Assembly: GCF_020080835.1 (NCBI RefSeq)
Contig: NC_058166.1
Span: forward strand, 3,534,001-3,598,000
Length of the DNA stretch: 64,000 nucleotides
Source: Cotesia glomerata
Lineage: Eukaryota > Arthropoda > Insecta > Hymenoptera > Braconidae
Direction: 5' to 3'
The notes beneath the pieces are model-generated. The model worked only from the letters and a program-made list of their open reading frames with translations, searched no databases and was not told the DNA's origin. The position numbers and the translations under genes are program-made. Below, piece by piece: positions 43,732-56,300 of the stretch (the first letter of the stretch is position 1; each line of letters begins with the position of its first letter).

Positions 43732-45502
43732 TTAACCGTAATGTAAACTATTATTATATCTACTTAAATTGTAATTTAACCCTCCTCGCGACAAAGTATA
43801 AAGATAATTGCAAGGTACAGGGTAACAATCTATTCTATGATTACGCACAAACCCTCGCGGCACGTCGCTGTTACAACAACACGGAACTTCCCAATGCGAG
43901 CCTAAGAAACGATGTGCTGATTCATATCGAATGCCGAATCCATTCTTCCCCACATACCTTCGAGGATTTACTTTGTTGTGTAGATAACGATTATACACAG
44001 GGTCATATGCGTACGGAGATGGACGATTGCGTTTCTCTCTCTGACCCACCTGGTCAGAATATTCGACGCAAGTCCGACGTCTCCTAGTCAATTTGGTCTT
44101 TACCGAAGACTTTGACCACGCAGACCCTTACGCTGACCCACCCGAGTCATTAGCACTTCCGTTTGTATCACCTCGTGTGCTTTAAGAAAAATTGACGACG
44201 TTGCTCGCAACCAAAGACACTCTTGATATCTTACTCTTTTTGAAGGGTCTTCTCCTACGATGTCTCCTTTTTTTAACAATTTTTGACTTGTCATCACTCG
44301 AACGGTCCTTCTGGTTGCTTGAATTTGAACTAAATGTCGATGTGCTCACTTCTGTCGACGCGTTTCCACCATTTGTGTACTCCGTAGTTAAATTATGTAC
44401 AGCCTCGTCACTGATAATTGTACCGTCGCTGGGTTTCTTCAAATTATTACAAAACCTCCTGCGACGTCGCTTGAATACACGATTATTTAAGTCCTTGAGA
44501 GGCGCTGAATCTCTAATAGGAACCTTGGATTCACAATCGACCCCTGAATCACATTGACTTCCGGTCATTCGCCGTTTGGGATATTTTATCTTGACTAGAC
44601 ACTTTGGTCGTCATTTTATCTACTATTACTTGTTGAAGTTTGGCGAAGCAATCCTCTATCTTCGACTCCAACGTTCGTATGGCGACATCCAAATCTCGAC
44701 AGGTCACAAATTGGTCCGTAGGTGACTCAAAATATACAGATTTGCCGTCATTGTCTATCGGTGGGCCTGTAATACCCTTCGCATGATCCAGCAATACTCC
44801 ATCCATTGTGGAACTCGAGTCATTCACGAGTTCACTTTTGTGCGCTGAATACGAGCCATCACTGTTCAACACCTCCTTCTCTGAGACACTCGGGTAAGTC
44901 ACGAGCTCTCATTGAGATGTTACATCCAGTGATTCCAAACTCTCATGCTTTGCAGATCCTCCACCGAAAACCAACTCCTGGACTAGACAAATATTTGAAC
45001 CTAAACTATCGTCGACGGGTTCAATTAAATTCTGGCAAGAACCCTTGTATCGACGGTTGACTCTCTCCGAGAGCAGAGCTAACTCGGGATCGTCACCAGG
45101 GGAACTTCCCTCGTCCACGGCAGGATCCCAATGCACTCCTGGCAATCCACGTTTGTAGTCTTGAAAACGGATCAAACGGTCACGTAATGTTTCTATATTT
45201 CCTTCCATGTACAAACCTAAGCCATGAAGGAAGAGTTTCAAACGACTCATTGGCAATTCAAGGCCAAGCATCAACCAAGATGGGTCCATCGCTGGCGAGG
45301 TACTTTGTACTGGGTCAGTCTTTAAGAAATTTCGATCGGTTTGGGGACTCGAATCACTCGATTCACCTGAATATGAAACCCCGCTACCGCAAGTCGAACG
45401 TTGACTGCCGTTCCACCCTTCCAACTCGCCAATTTTGCAAAACCTGGCTAACCTTGATTTCATATTGCCTTTATTTACAATTGAAATCAACCAGGGGACC
45501 AC
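43732..45502 (-). pseudogene. LTR-element gag, decayed
   Basis: From ATG 45502 the frame reads through one TGA at about 44909 and stays in frame to 44549. It then shifts at about 44565 (piece 44568-44182), again near 44190 (44297-44100), and again before 44091-43732. The first piece contains a SAP-like helix-extended-helix (LKLFLHGLGLYMEGNIETL), a possible nucleic-acid-binding motif. The third has a strongly basic KRRHRRRRPFKKSK tract. The last is Arg- and Cys-rich and may be a decayed zinc-knuckle region. Together they look like one Gag of about 590 residues with several breaks. Confidence 0.65.
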
Positions 45503-45832
45503 TTAATTCCAAAATGAAACTTAATACAAAATCAAAATGGTCAAACGGCGACAAATAACAAAAGAAATACCAACTATTTCTTGTCAGCCGATGACAACTG
45601 CTAATAAAGCAAAGAAACGATTTGTAAACAAAAAAATAATAATAATAATACCCAAATAAATTCAGATCGTAGTATTAATAAACTCACTTATTACTTAAAG
45701 CGTTACTAAGTGTTTGAAAAACATAAATAAATCACGACGATGATTTAATTAAATCCAATTATTTAAATTTAATCTGAAACCAAATAATTATTTCAAACGA
45801 CAATTTATTATTTGAAAAGTATTTTCAGATTA

Positions 45833-47260
45833 AGGGGGTATTCTAGTCTAGAATTTTGAAAAAAATGAAAAAGTTTTTTTTTCATAATTCGATAGTTTAG
45901 ATATACAAAAATATCTCCCTGAAAGGATTTTTCAAAATTCAAATTATTTTAAAAGTTACAGCCGTTTTAGTGTCGGTGCTGGTAAATTGACTGATAAAGT
46001 AATCACTCAGTTGTCTGCGTACTACGGATTAGCTATCCGTCATCATCCTGAATCCGTTGAAGATATGAAACGAGAAATATGGGCCACGTACTTGCATAAA
46101 ATTTCAACTGATAAGAAGCCTCAGCACATGAATTGCCCTCCTGGACCAGACAGCTGGTGCAAGTGGCAGAAAGCGGCCGAAGGAACTGAGGATGACTTTC
46201 ACCATGAAAATCCACCTCTAACTGATAAGGTTTTAAAAGTTATGAAACCTATTTACGAATGCTTATCAGATGATTCTTTATTAGAACGTTGCTTGGGCAG
46301 CGAAACTCAAAATAACAACGAGTCACTTAACTTTTTAATATGGACATTTGCACCCAAACATATCCATGCCGGGTCCCAGACAATTGAGATTGCTAATTGT
46401 TTAGCAGTTTGCATTTTCAATAAAGGCTTTTATCCTATTTTACAAATAATGAGTCTAATGGGAATAAAAATAGGTCTGGAATCCCATGGGTTTGCTGTTA
46501 GGCGCAACGCAGTAAGGATTGAACGGTCTGAGGTTCGAGCTTCAGATGCTTCAAAAGAGGAAAGAACTGCTCATTATACAGAGAGAAATAATGAAAACAG
46601 TCAATATGAAGTAGAGGACGGCCCAATTTATGAAGCTGGGATGGCTGATTAAGAGAATGTAAGTTATACGTACTATTTTATCAGTTACGCTGCCTGAAAC
46701 TGAACGTTAAACTTTAAACGCGTTTTTCTCGAAACTACTTTTTTCGATACGGTGATGCAGATCTTAGGTTCTAATCAGCCGATTTACTTGAAATTTAACA
46801 ATATTCTTCAATTATCTCGCTTTCGCACTAACCAATAAAAATTGAAAATTTCAAATTTGTAATATTTTTAAAAAATTGGAGGAAGTTGAAAAATGAGTAA
46901 AAAAAATCAACTTCTATTTTTAAACAGCCGCCATTTTGTGAAAAAAAATTTTTTTTTCAAGTTTTGTTGGTTTGTGCGACAATGACATTTGTACTGATCA
47001 ATAATTTGGCATTGTTTTTTTTCAGATGGATACAAAGGGAGAAATCCTTTTCACGAAAACACGGCCTTTTTTTTTTCTCTACTTCAAGGACTTATATCTT
47101 TTTGAAAATTTATTTTTTTTTTTGAAATGTATTTTTTTGTATTCTTGAAATATCAATAAGTAAATGATAAAAAATTGTATAGTAAAAATATTAACTGCTT
47201 CTTTTATATTAATTGCCAAAAAACGCTCGAAATTCAGACCTCTAGACTAGAATACCCCCT
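45833..47260 (+). mobile_element. Internally deleted DNA transposon nested in the LTR element
   Basis: The left end AGGGGGTATTCTAGTCTAGA and right end TCTAGACTAGAATACCCCCT are perfect 20-bp inverted repeats. TTA flanks both ends symmetrically; TTAA is also possible if the ends start at GGGGG. About 1.43 kb, with a 5'-truncated transposase frame inside. It interrupts the leader of the LTR element, so it is younger than that element. Confidence 0.88.
45975..46652 (+). pseudogene. Transposase C-terminal part (MULE/Kolobok-like)
   Basis: About 225 codons ending TAA 46652, with no upstream ATG: the frame begins in GAGKLTDK directly after the element's subterminal DNA. Conserved-looking stretches are YYGLAIR, HKISTDKKPQHMNCPPGPDSWC with a CPxGxxSWC pattern, CLGSETQNNNESLN (the QNNNES word probably carries a catalytic acid) and a terminal basic/acidic tail. 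I recognise the arrangement from transposase-like proteins widespread in insect genomes that databases label Mutator-like or Kolobok-like, but I cannot settle which. The N-terminal part (and with it at least one catalytic acid) is missing. Confidence 0.65.
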
Positions 47261-47911
47261 TTAATAAATATGAAGATTATTTTCAGTGACGACGATAATA
47301 ATAATAATCCGCTGGGACTGTGATACGAACTGTAGAATGATAGACTACTGGAGAACGGCAAGCTAGTCAGTCCCGCGTGACGTCATCGACCAAAACTTTA
47401 CGTCGACGAGCAGGCAGTGCTCGCTGAAATCTTCAAGTTGAAGATATTAATCGCTTGTACTCGATACGAATCGGTAAATCTATTCGGTGACTCAGAACTC
47501 GATCCCATGCTGTGCAATAATTATTTTTTACTTCCAAATTCCGGTCGACTTAAACAATTAATCTAATGATAATTTTCCTCGGCGGTGACTATCACAATTT
47601 TACTGAGGCCGACATCAAATAAATAAATTTAAATTTAAATCCAAAGAATAAATTTTATCCTAAATAAAATAATACTAGTTACGCTCAATTTTGAAACGAA
47701 GAGTGCAAAAGAGAATCACCTATAACACGATGCAGTGGCAAGTAAGCCGAATGATGTCACTGCTTCGGAATTTCCTTCGCTGGCCGAGTGCTCGACGCTC
47801 AGTACTCTTTTTCTTTCTAACTCAACTTTTTTTTCCTAATAATGATTATCTAATCCCCAGTTTTCACAATACGCTGCAGATGGATTAATTAACTAAATCT
47901 CGAACGCCCTG

Positions 47912-47931
47912 GCCCCACACGTTGGTCGCCA
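47912..47931 (-). other. LTR-element primer binding site
   Basis: TGGCGACCAACGTGTGGGGC follows the LTR end TTGTTACA without a gap. It starts with TGG, complementary to a tRNA CCA end. I do not assign the tRNA. Confidence 0.75.
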
Positions 47932-49113
47932 TGTAACAAAAATTACGCTCCAGCTGACAGTGGAGTGGTCAGTGGACACGTAATTTTGTCCAGGTCGCCC
48001 AATATTCAAAAAAACTAAATAAACGATAAACGACTTGGGAGGTAACTCTTCGCCTCCCAAGCAACCCTCAACTTTTCCTCAGGCTGGGTTAGTGCACGAT
48101 TTTGGACGCCAGTTGTTCTTTTAACTAGGGAAACAACAAACCCTTTGATTTTCAGGGCCGATCTGCAGGTATTCAGGGGAAGATAAATAAAATAAGATAA
48201 ATAAAACTAGTATTAGGAAAGAAAGGAGGAAGTAATCTACGTAAATTAAATTATTAACGAATCAGCAAATATTAATAATAAAACAAATAAACTATTTATT
48301 CAAAAGACCTGAAATTACTTAAAACTAAGTCCAGAGCAAATTCCTTAGCCGGATGAACTAGATAACAATAATAATAATCTTGCCGCGTACAAATATTAAT
48401 TATTTATCTAAATTCTGAGTAGACCGTTTATTTACGATGATGTTGATTACAAAATATAAATTATATCTAATAATATTGAACAGAGATAGACCCGAAATCC
48501 CCAGTCGGGTTATCTCGACAAAAGATAATAAAAAATTAAATACTGGCTGACTCTAATAACGCCTTTTAATAACAAATTATTCGTCAGGAGACAACACGGT
48601 GTGCGGATACTAACATGGCTCAACTTTTGAGTACTCACCAAACAAAGGAAACTCGAACGAAGGTGCCAGATTCACACTCCTTACACTCTGTGGACTACCG
48701 CGTGTCTCCCGATTTTTATTTTACCAAAAAACTCCGAGACCTCGAGGTCCGATCACGAGGGCCTCTCAAGTCGTTTACCAAAATTACTGATCCCTGTGCT
48801 CGCAATCGATACTTTAGGGGATTATCCGTGCAAGCAAGGGCTACGACTTATTACCAATAATCAATATACAATGAAATAATAAAATTATAAATATTTCAAT
48901 ACAATTTTCTGAAATAAATGTCAAAATTAATACTTAAGAACTAATAATAATAATACGTAAATTTTTAAATATAAATAGTGATAAATGATATACAGTATAT
49001 AAATTAATAATATTAATACAAAAATAGTAAAATCATGAAACACATCGAGTGTGGATCTGTTGCCAACACTAGGCGCAGGGAGAGACGCACACAGGAATAA
49101 AATTCGTGTGACA
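47932..49113 (-). repeat. 5' LTR
   Basis: 1182 bp on the minus strand, starting TGTCACACG and ending TTGTTACA (TG...CA rule). Frames within it are not genes. Confidence 0.82.
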
Positions 49114-49189
49114 CATTGAATCCATGACTCTGAGGACTCTGAGGAAAGTCCGTTGCAATAAAGACAATGGCAATCATCATTTTTATATT

Positions 49190-49213
49190 TTAAATGTTTT
49201 TTTTTTTTTTTTT

Positions 49214-49262
<49 letters not shown>
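49190..49262. repeat. Poly-T tract
   Basis: About 70 T interrupted only by one or two A. A reading frame through it is an artefact. Confidence 0.9.
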
Positions 49263-49264
<2 letters not shown>

Positions 49265-49449
49265 TTAATTCAAGTCTTTTCTTTTTGCTTCATGTTGATT
49301 TTATTTTTCTGTGAGTTCTCGGTGATACTCAAGACTCGTAAAAATCGTGGTTTTCCCTCGACGCCGTTTTCTTGGAGAAGAATCTCTAGATTTTGATGGT
49401 TATAGCTTTAGTAAAAAAAAAATTTTTTTTATATGATTTTTTGGGTAGG

Positions 49450-49598
49450 GGGCCGTCGTGCCCCAGAAAAAAAAATTTTTTTTTCGATTTTTTGCGAAAT
49501 TTCGACTGATTCGTTCGAAATAGATGGAAAATAAATAAATTTGATGGTTAAAAGCCACAAAGAGAAAAAATCGGCTTAAGAGGGCCGTCGTGCCCCAG
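49450..49598. repeat. Direct repeat GGGCCGTCGTGCCCCAG x2
   Basis: The 17-base word occurs at 49450-49466 and 49582-49598, exactly 132 bases apart; each is itself a partial hairpin (GGGC...GCCC). The DNA between is A/T-rich with long A/T runs. Confidence 0.8.
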
Positions 49599-49744
49599 GC
49601 TCCCCTATTAAGAAACTGAATATAATTATACGCTTCAACTTTGTTCGGTAATTGCAGGACTAACAACGCACAAGATTTCACAATCATTTGTTTATCTATT
49701 CCAGGATTATAGACGATGCTCTTCATGCATTGTTAACCTCCTGA

Positions 49745-50480
49745 AGTCGCGCAAGTCTAGGAGTTCTTTCACGGAGCTTTGCAGGACATACCCTTCGATG
49801 TTAAGAAAAAAACGAGCAACAAAACAGCGTTAAAACAACCTCTAATTAATCAATTAAAGCTCAAATATTTCTCAAATTGCCCCAATATTGATAATTATGT
49901 TACGTTTTTACTGCTTGGACATGCAAGCTTCGAATTTAGCATCCAAATATTTCCGTAACAGTAGTGTGTGCTATATCTAGATGTAAAATACACTGTCAAG
50001 AAACGGCCTAGATATCACATGCCACTTTTATAGGTGGTAGAACGAGTATGACGTGCAATCATCAAACAATTCAATCAACTAATGGCTCATAACTTAACGC
50101 GTAAAGCAACAAAATGTCCCGGGAAATATAGATTTTCTTCGATTCGCAACAACAAATGTTGTCATGGATACTTTGTATGTTATACTGTAATTTTATGAGC
50201 TTCCTGGGTCACTAAGCACTTTACTCTTGAAGAGAGCAGACGTTGAAATCCTCTGAGCAAAATTGCGCAACTCGTAAAATATTTGAGTTCGAGTATTACA
50301 TTCGGTTAGGTATTACATTAGTAATAAAGACTCATTCAATAAAAAGCGATTTTATCGTGTCGAAATTAATTATGAGGCAAAAAATTTTTTTTTGTTGTTT
50401 GATTGTTACAAGTGTGGGAGGAAATAGAATGGACATTCACGATACGAAAGGAGATTCTACAGAACGTGTTAAAAGCGATG
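49745..50480 (+). repeat. Segmental duplication, copy 2 (promoter plus exon 1)
   Basis: Parallel to 21740-22315. The shared region covers about 600 bases of leader and promoter and the first 20 codons. Copy 2 carries the clean splice donor. Confidence 0.8.
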
Positions 50481-50482
50481 CG
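50372..50482 (+). CDS. First exon of a secreted protein, copy 2
   Basis: 37 codons from ATG 50372 to the splice donor GTAAGT at 50483. A signal peptide (basic start, hydrophobic core, likely cleavage near VTSVGGN) is followed by a short polar stretch with two acidic and two basic clusters. No second exon is recognisable in the following 3 kb: the next part is AT-rich DNA, then a Helitron remnant. Either the gene was truncated or the intron is long. I cannot assign a family; a secreted venom or bracovirus-type factor is a guess from the gene layout and the neighbouring PTPs. Confidence 0.55.
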
Positions 50483-50539
50483 GTAAGTCTTAATATTTAT
50501 ATGATTCTTGTAAAAAAATTCTATTTAACTTTCCGTTAA

Positions 50540-51156
50540 GATATTTTGAAATTTTTATAAAATTCGAAGATAATTAATATTAATTTTATTCTTAAGAATA
50601 AAATTTGTATAAAAATTAGAAAAATCCAAGATACATGACTCATTCTGCTCATTTGACCGTAAAAAATATAAAAAATGTAAAATGTAAAAAAAACTCTTTC
50701 CAAATCACCGTTAAAAAAAAAATTTTCTTTATAGAGCAATTGTAAATGTGAATTTTGTTGAAAAATTAATAAACGGAGTAACTTTAAGTACGATTACTTC
50801 TTAAATAAAAATTTAAAAAAATTGGTTGTCTTTAAAGTCGGTTTACGGACGATAGTTTTACGTGGTAACGTCATAAAAAAACATTAATGAAAAATTGCGT
50901 ACTTTCATGAATTGAATTGAATTATTATCACTGAATTATCATTATTTTGTATTTAAAAATAAGAAAATTTAGAATATTTAAAAATTATTTTAACAAAAAA
51001 AAAGACTTATTGATACATTGTTAATCAAAAATTGATACAATAATTTAATAATTGATATGATTATTATTATTTATAATTAATATTAATTATTTTATTAATT
51101 TATCGTTGATAATTATTATTAATTTATTTATTTATAATTGATATTATTTATTAACA
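50540..51156. other. Intergenic DNA
   Basis: Very AT-rich, with ATT/TAA runs at about 51040-51150; no gene or exon recognised. Confidence 0.5.
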
Positions 51157-51470
51157 ACTAGACGACCCGGTGAATTTCGTATCATACATATATTTGTGAA
51201 AAGTATAGTCAAAACTTAATACAAAATTTTTATTTACATTAAATGCAACATAGTTATACACTTAATTAATTTAAAGCTTTCTGATGGACTACATTTTTTA
51301 TCTTTTTTGCGGTGCGTAAATATATAAAGATGGTGGTTTTCCGACTCACGAACACGCGACGTATAATTTCCCATGCACGAAACACGGAAACTCCGATTTG
51401 ATTTCGCAAATTTTCAACGACTGGCCTGGCGATTTATTGATGGTCGTCAGTTCGGCTTGAGCGTGACATA
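51157..51470 (-). pseudogene. Helitron helicase C-terminal remnant
   Basis: Minus strand. The frame INKSPGQSLKI...PCFVHGKLYVACS-stop-VGKPPS is the last conserved block of the Pif1-type helicase of Helitrons (the family reads YVACSRVG; here the Arg codon CGA is TGA). About 200 bases downstream the sequence ends CTAGT at 51157, the Helitron 3' end. The Rep nuclease and most of the helicase are absent. Confidence 0.85.
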
Positions 51471-51639
51471 ACTCGTCCCACATTTAGTTAACTTCGACAA
51501 CCTAAGTCAGGTCGTCTTATCCTTGATATTTTGAAACAATAACAATAAAAAAGTTCATGCACACTGACAAACTGATGATAGATTTTATTAATCGGCTTGA
51601 AATTAATTTATTTCTTTTAACAACTAACTGACACTTTTT

Positions 51640-52460
51640 TTTATTTCTGAAAACAAAACAGACCAAAAAGATCGGACCTCACTTCACAGCTAGGAACGGA
51701 CCCAAAGAGATCGGACCTCATTACTCAGCTCAGAACATTGTATATTGGAAAACTAAATTGTCGTTTTTAATATTTTCTGTTGTTTATTATTTATGTTTTT
51801 CACCGTTTAAACCTTCCCTGAACTTCCAGAATTTCCTGTTTCTCTTGAGATTTTGTCAAATTTTATATCTGTAGGAACTGATATTTGAAGAATATGAATT
51901 TTTTGACAATTAATACCCCCGTACTCTTATGTGAGGGAGGAATTTTACAAGATCCTATTCGAGATGATTTCTACATTATAAATAAAAGATTCTTACAAAA
52001 CTTCGAGTCCATAGGAACTATTGTTTGGAAATGATAGTTTTTCATTGCTGACGTCCCCGCAATCCCTTTTGGGGTTAGAACTTGATAAAATCCATTCTTA
52101 GCTGAACTTAAAATTATACACGAAGATTCCTACCAAATTTAGAGTCTGTAAAAAGTTACAGTTTGGAGATAGAAATTTAACATTCTAACACCCACTCCCG
52201 CAATTCTTATTAGGAAGACTCCAACTAAATTTGCCGTCTGTAGGATCTATAGTTTGAAAGTTAAAGGTTTTCATTGTTAATATCTGCCCCCGCAACCTCC
52301 TGTGGAGTGAGCTATCGTGAAATTCGTCCATAGATTATTTCTATATCTCTTACAGAAGATTCTTACCAAATTTGGGGTCCATAGGATCCATAGTTTAAAA
52401 ACGGGAATTATTCATTGTTAACGCCCCCGCAATCCTCTTTGGGGGAGGATTTTTTAAAAA
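51640..52460. repeat. Degenerate tandem repeats
   Basis: 51655-51730 has two copies of a unit containing AAGAkATCGGACCTCA and TCACAGCT/TACTCAGCT. From about 51830, four or five units of some 110-150 bases each contain ACCAAATTTrGrGTC, TGTAGGAwCTATAGTTTGAA, TCATTGTTAAC and CCCCCGCAATCCTC. It is non-coding. Confidence 0.65.
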
Positions 52461-52479
52461 TTTTTTTACATACAACCCT

Positions 52480-53266
52480 TCTCCTGAAAATTCTGAAGAC
52501 AACAAAAAAAAAATTAGGAAAACGGTTCGCCCTGAAGGCCATCCCTGCAACTTCTCGCCAACTTTATACCTAAACGCTTGAAATTGCACTTATGACATTT
52601 TTGAGCTCTTGGAGCTCATAAATACAATTTGTGTGTTATTTTGAGCTCTCCGAGCTCAAAAAATAGCTTTTGTATGCTTTTGAGCTCTTCGAGCTCGAAA
52701 ATTTGATAGGAGTTTGATAAAACACTATTTTTTGAATTTTCAAATTGCAATAACTTTTGAATGAATGAACCGATTTTCACGCGATTTACGGCATTCAACG
52801 CAGTTCTTTGAGTTATTTGAAAAATATATAAGCAAAGACTGGTCAGACTAAAAATGGTTGGTGGCATTTGACGCAGTTTTTTGAGGTTCATAAAGAATTT
52901 TCAAGTTTAAATTGGAAGAACGAAAAATTTTGGAGTAATTCCGAAAAAACACTTTTTTCGGTTTTCTTTCGTTCACGCTATCTCTCAAACGAATCAACCG
53001 ATTTTGACCGAATTAGTGGTGATCGACGTAGTTTTTCAAGCTCAAGAGCGGATTAGTTTTTGGAGTTGATCGATGAAGCTGTTTAAAAGTTATTCCAAAA
53101 AAACCACTTAAAAAAAAATTTTTTTTCCGATTTTTTTTGAGATTTCTCAAAACCTATCGGTCCGAATCGATTTAAATTCATAGGAAATCTAAGTTTGGGG
53201 GAACTCTTTAGAATGCCATTTGGTAGATTCCGATCGGTTCAATCGTTCAAAAGTTATAAGCGATTC
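52480..53266 (-). repeat. GAGCTC-palindrome repeat family, copy 2 (inverted)
   Basis: Reverse complement of the family at 39470-40272: the GGCCATCCCTGCAACTT block at about 52540, three GAGCTC-nnn-GAGCTC palindromes at 52600-52700, then the CGATTTTCACGCGATT and AATCAACCGATTTTGACCG blocks. It runs into CGATTCACTTAC at 53261, the start of the giant array; copy 1 has ATACTTACACAC (reverse complement) at the same place. Confidence 0.8.
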
Positions 53267-53353
<87 letters not shown>

Positions 53354-56300
53354 CTCACTTCACTTCACTTACTCCACCTCACTTCACTTCACCTCACCTT
53401 ACCTCACTTCCCTACTCACCTCACTCCTCACCCCACCCTCACTTCACTCACTCACCCCACCCCCACCTCACTCCACCCACCCCACCTCCACCCACCTCAC
53501 CCCACCCCTTCACCCCACCTCACCTCACCTCACCTTCACTCCACCTCACCCCACTCACCTCACCTCCACCTCCACTCCACCCCACCACTCACTCCCACCT
53601 CACTCCCCACCTTCCACCTCACCTCACCTCACTCTCACTCACCCCACTCACCTCACTCCCACCTCACTCACTCACCTCACCTCACTCACCCCACCTCACT
53701 CCACTCTCCACCACTCACTCACTCACCTCACCCCCACTTCACCTTCACCCCACCCCACCCCACTCCACCCCACCTCACCTCACTCACCCCACTCACCTCA
53801 CTCACTCACCTCACCTCCACCCCACCCCACTCACCCACCCACCTCACTCACCTCACCCCACCTCACCCCACTCCACCCCACTCCACCCCACTCACTCACT
53901 CCCACCTCACCCCACCTCACCTCACCCACCACCCACCCCACCTCACCCCACCCCACCTCCACCCCACTCCACCCCACTCCCACCTCACCCACCTCCACCT
54001 CACTCCCACTCCACCTCACTCCCACCTCACCCCACCCACCTCACCCCACTCACTCCACTCACTCACCCACCTCACTCACCCCACTCCCACCACCTCACTC
54101 ACTACCCACCTCCACCACCCACTCACTCACCTCACCTCACTCACCTCACTCACCACCCCACCTCACTCACCCCACCCCACTCACCCACCTCACCACTCAC
54201 CCCACCCCACTCACCACCCCACCCACCTCCACCTCACCTCACCCCACTCCCCCACCTCACCACCACTCACCTCACTCACCCACCACCCCACCCCACTCAC
54301 TCCACCTCACCCCCACCTCACCCACCACTCACCACCCCACCTCACCTCACTCACTCCACCTCACTCACCCACCTCACCCACTCCACTCACCTCCACCACC
54401 TCACCTCACCTCACCCCACTCCACCACCCACCCCCACCCCACCTCACTCACCCCACCCCATCTCACCTCACCCCACCTCACCACTCACCTCACTCACTCA
54501 CCCCACCCCACCACCCCACCTCACCTCACCCACTCTCACTCCACCTCACTCCACCTGACCAATCTCACCCCACCCCACCCACTCACCTCCCCACTCCACC
54601 TCACTCACCCCACCCCACTCCACCCACCTCCACTCACCCACTCCACCTCACCTCACCTGACCACTCAACTCCACCCCACCTCACCTCACCTCACCTCACC
54701 TCACCACTCACTCCACCTCACCCACCACCACCTCCACTCTCACTCACCCCACCCCACTCCACTCACTCCACCACCTCACCTCCACCCCACTCACTCACTC
54801 ACCTCACCCCACTCACCACCCACCTCACCCACCTCCACCCACCTCACCCCACCCCACTCCACCTCACTCACTCACCTCACCTCACCTCACTCCACCTCAC
54901 CCCACCTCACTCCACCTCACCTCACCTCACTCCACTCACCTCACCTCACCCCACCCACCTCACCTTCACCTCCCACCCCACTCCACTCACTCACCCCACC
55001 TCACCTCACCTCACCCCACTCACCTCCACCTCACTCCCACCTCACCTCACCTCACTCCTCACCTCACCTCACCTCACCCACCTCCACTTCACCTCCACCT
55101 CCACCTCACTCACCTCACTCACCTCACCTCACTACTCACCCCACCTCACTCACCCCACCTCACTCCCACCTCACCTTCACTCACCCTCACCTCACCCCTC
55201 ACCTCACCCCACCCCACTCACCTCACCCCTCCACTCACTCCACCTCACTCACCTCACTCACCTCACTCACCTCACCTCACTCACTCCACCTCACCACCAC
55301 CTCACTCACTCACTCCACCCCACCCACTCCCACCTCACCCACTCACCCCACCTCACCCACCTCACCTCCACCTCACCCACCCACTCCCACCTCACTCACC
55401 TCACCCCACTCCCACTCCACTCACCTCACTCACCTCACCTCCACCTCACTCCACCTCACTCCACCTCCACTCACCTCACTCACCCCACCCACCTCACTCA
55501 CCCCACTCCCACTCACTTCACTCACCCCACCTCACCCACCTCACCCCACATCACCCACCTCACCTCACCTCACCCACCCACTCACTCCACCTCACCTCAC
55601 CCCACTCACCACCCCACCTCACTCCCCACTTCCACTCCACCTCACCACCCACCCACCTCCACTCACTCACCTCCACTCCACTCACTCACCCCACCTCACC
55701 TCCACCTCCACCACCCCACCCCACCCCACCTCCACCTCACCTCACCTCACCTCACCCCACCTCACCCCACTCACCCCACCTCACCTCCACTCACTCACCT
55801 CACCACCCCACCTCCACCCCACCTCACCTACCCCACCTCCACTTCACCTCACTCCACCACTCACCTCACTCCACCTCACTCACCCACCTCCACCTCCACT
55901 CACCCCACCTCCACTCCACTCACCCCACTCACTCCACTCACCCCACCCCACCTCACTCACCACCTCACCTCCCACCCCACCCACCTCACCTCACTCACCC
56001 ACCTCACCCCACTCCACCTCACCCCACTCCACCTCCACTCCACTCCCACTCACTCACCCCACCTCACCTCCACTCACCTCACCCACCTCACTCACCTCAC
56101 CCACCTCACCTCCACCTCACCCACCTCACTCACTCACTCACCCCACCTCACCCCACCTCACCACTCACTCACCCCACCCCACCTCACCCCACCTCACTCA
56201 CCACCTCACCACCACTCACTCACCTCACCTCACTCACTCACCTCACCACTCACCCCACTCACCTCACTCCACTCACCTCCACCCCACTCCACCTCACCTC

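Larger units (their letters stand above)
43266..49113 (-). mobile_element. Non-autonomous LTR retrotransposon (gag only), interrupted
   Basis: Minus-strand order: 5' LTR (49113-47932), primer site (47931-47912), leader, decayed gag (45502-43732), purine tract (43620-43612), 3' LTR start (43611) truncated at about 43266. No protease, RT or integrase sequence is present, so it is gag-only. A DNA transposon (45833-47260) sits in the leader. The layout suits a Gypsy-like or related element, but without pol the superfamily is a guess. Confidence 0.82.

Noticed and set aside
43732..44091. Zinc knuckle at the end of the LTR-element gag
   Set aside because: Cys residues are present but no CCHC spacing can be read in any frame.
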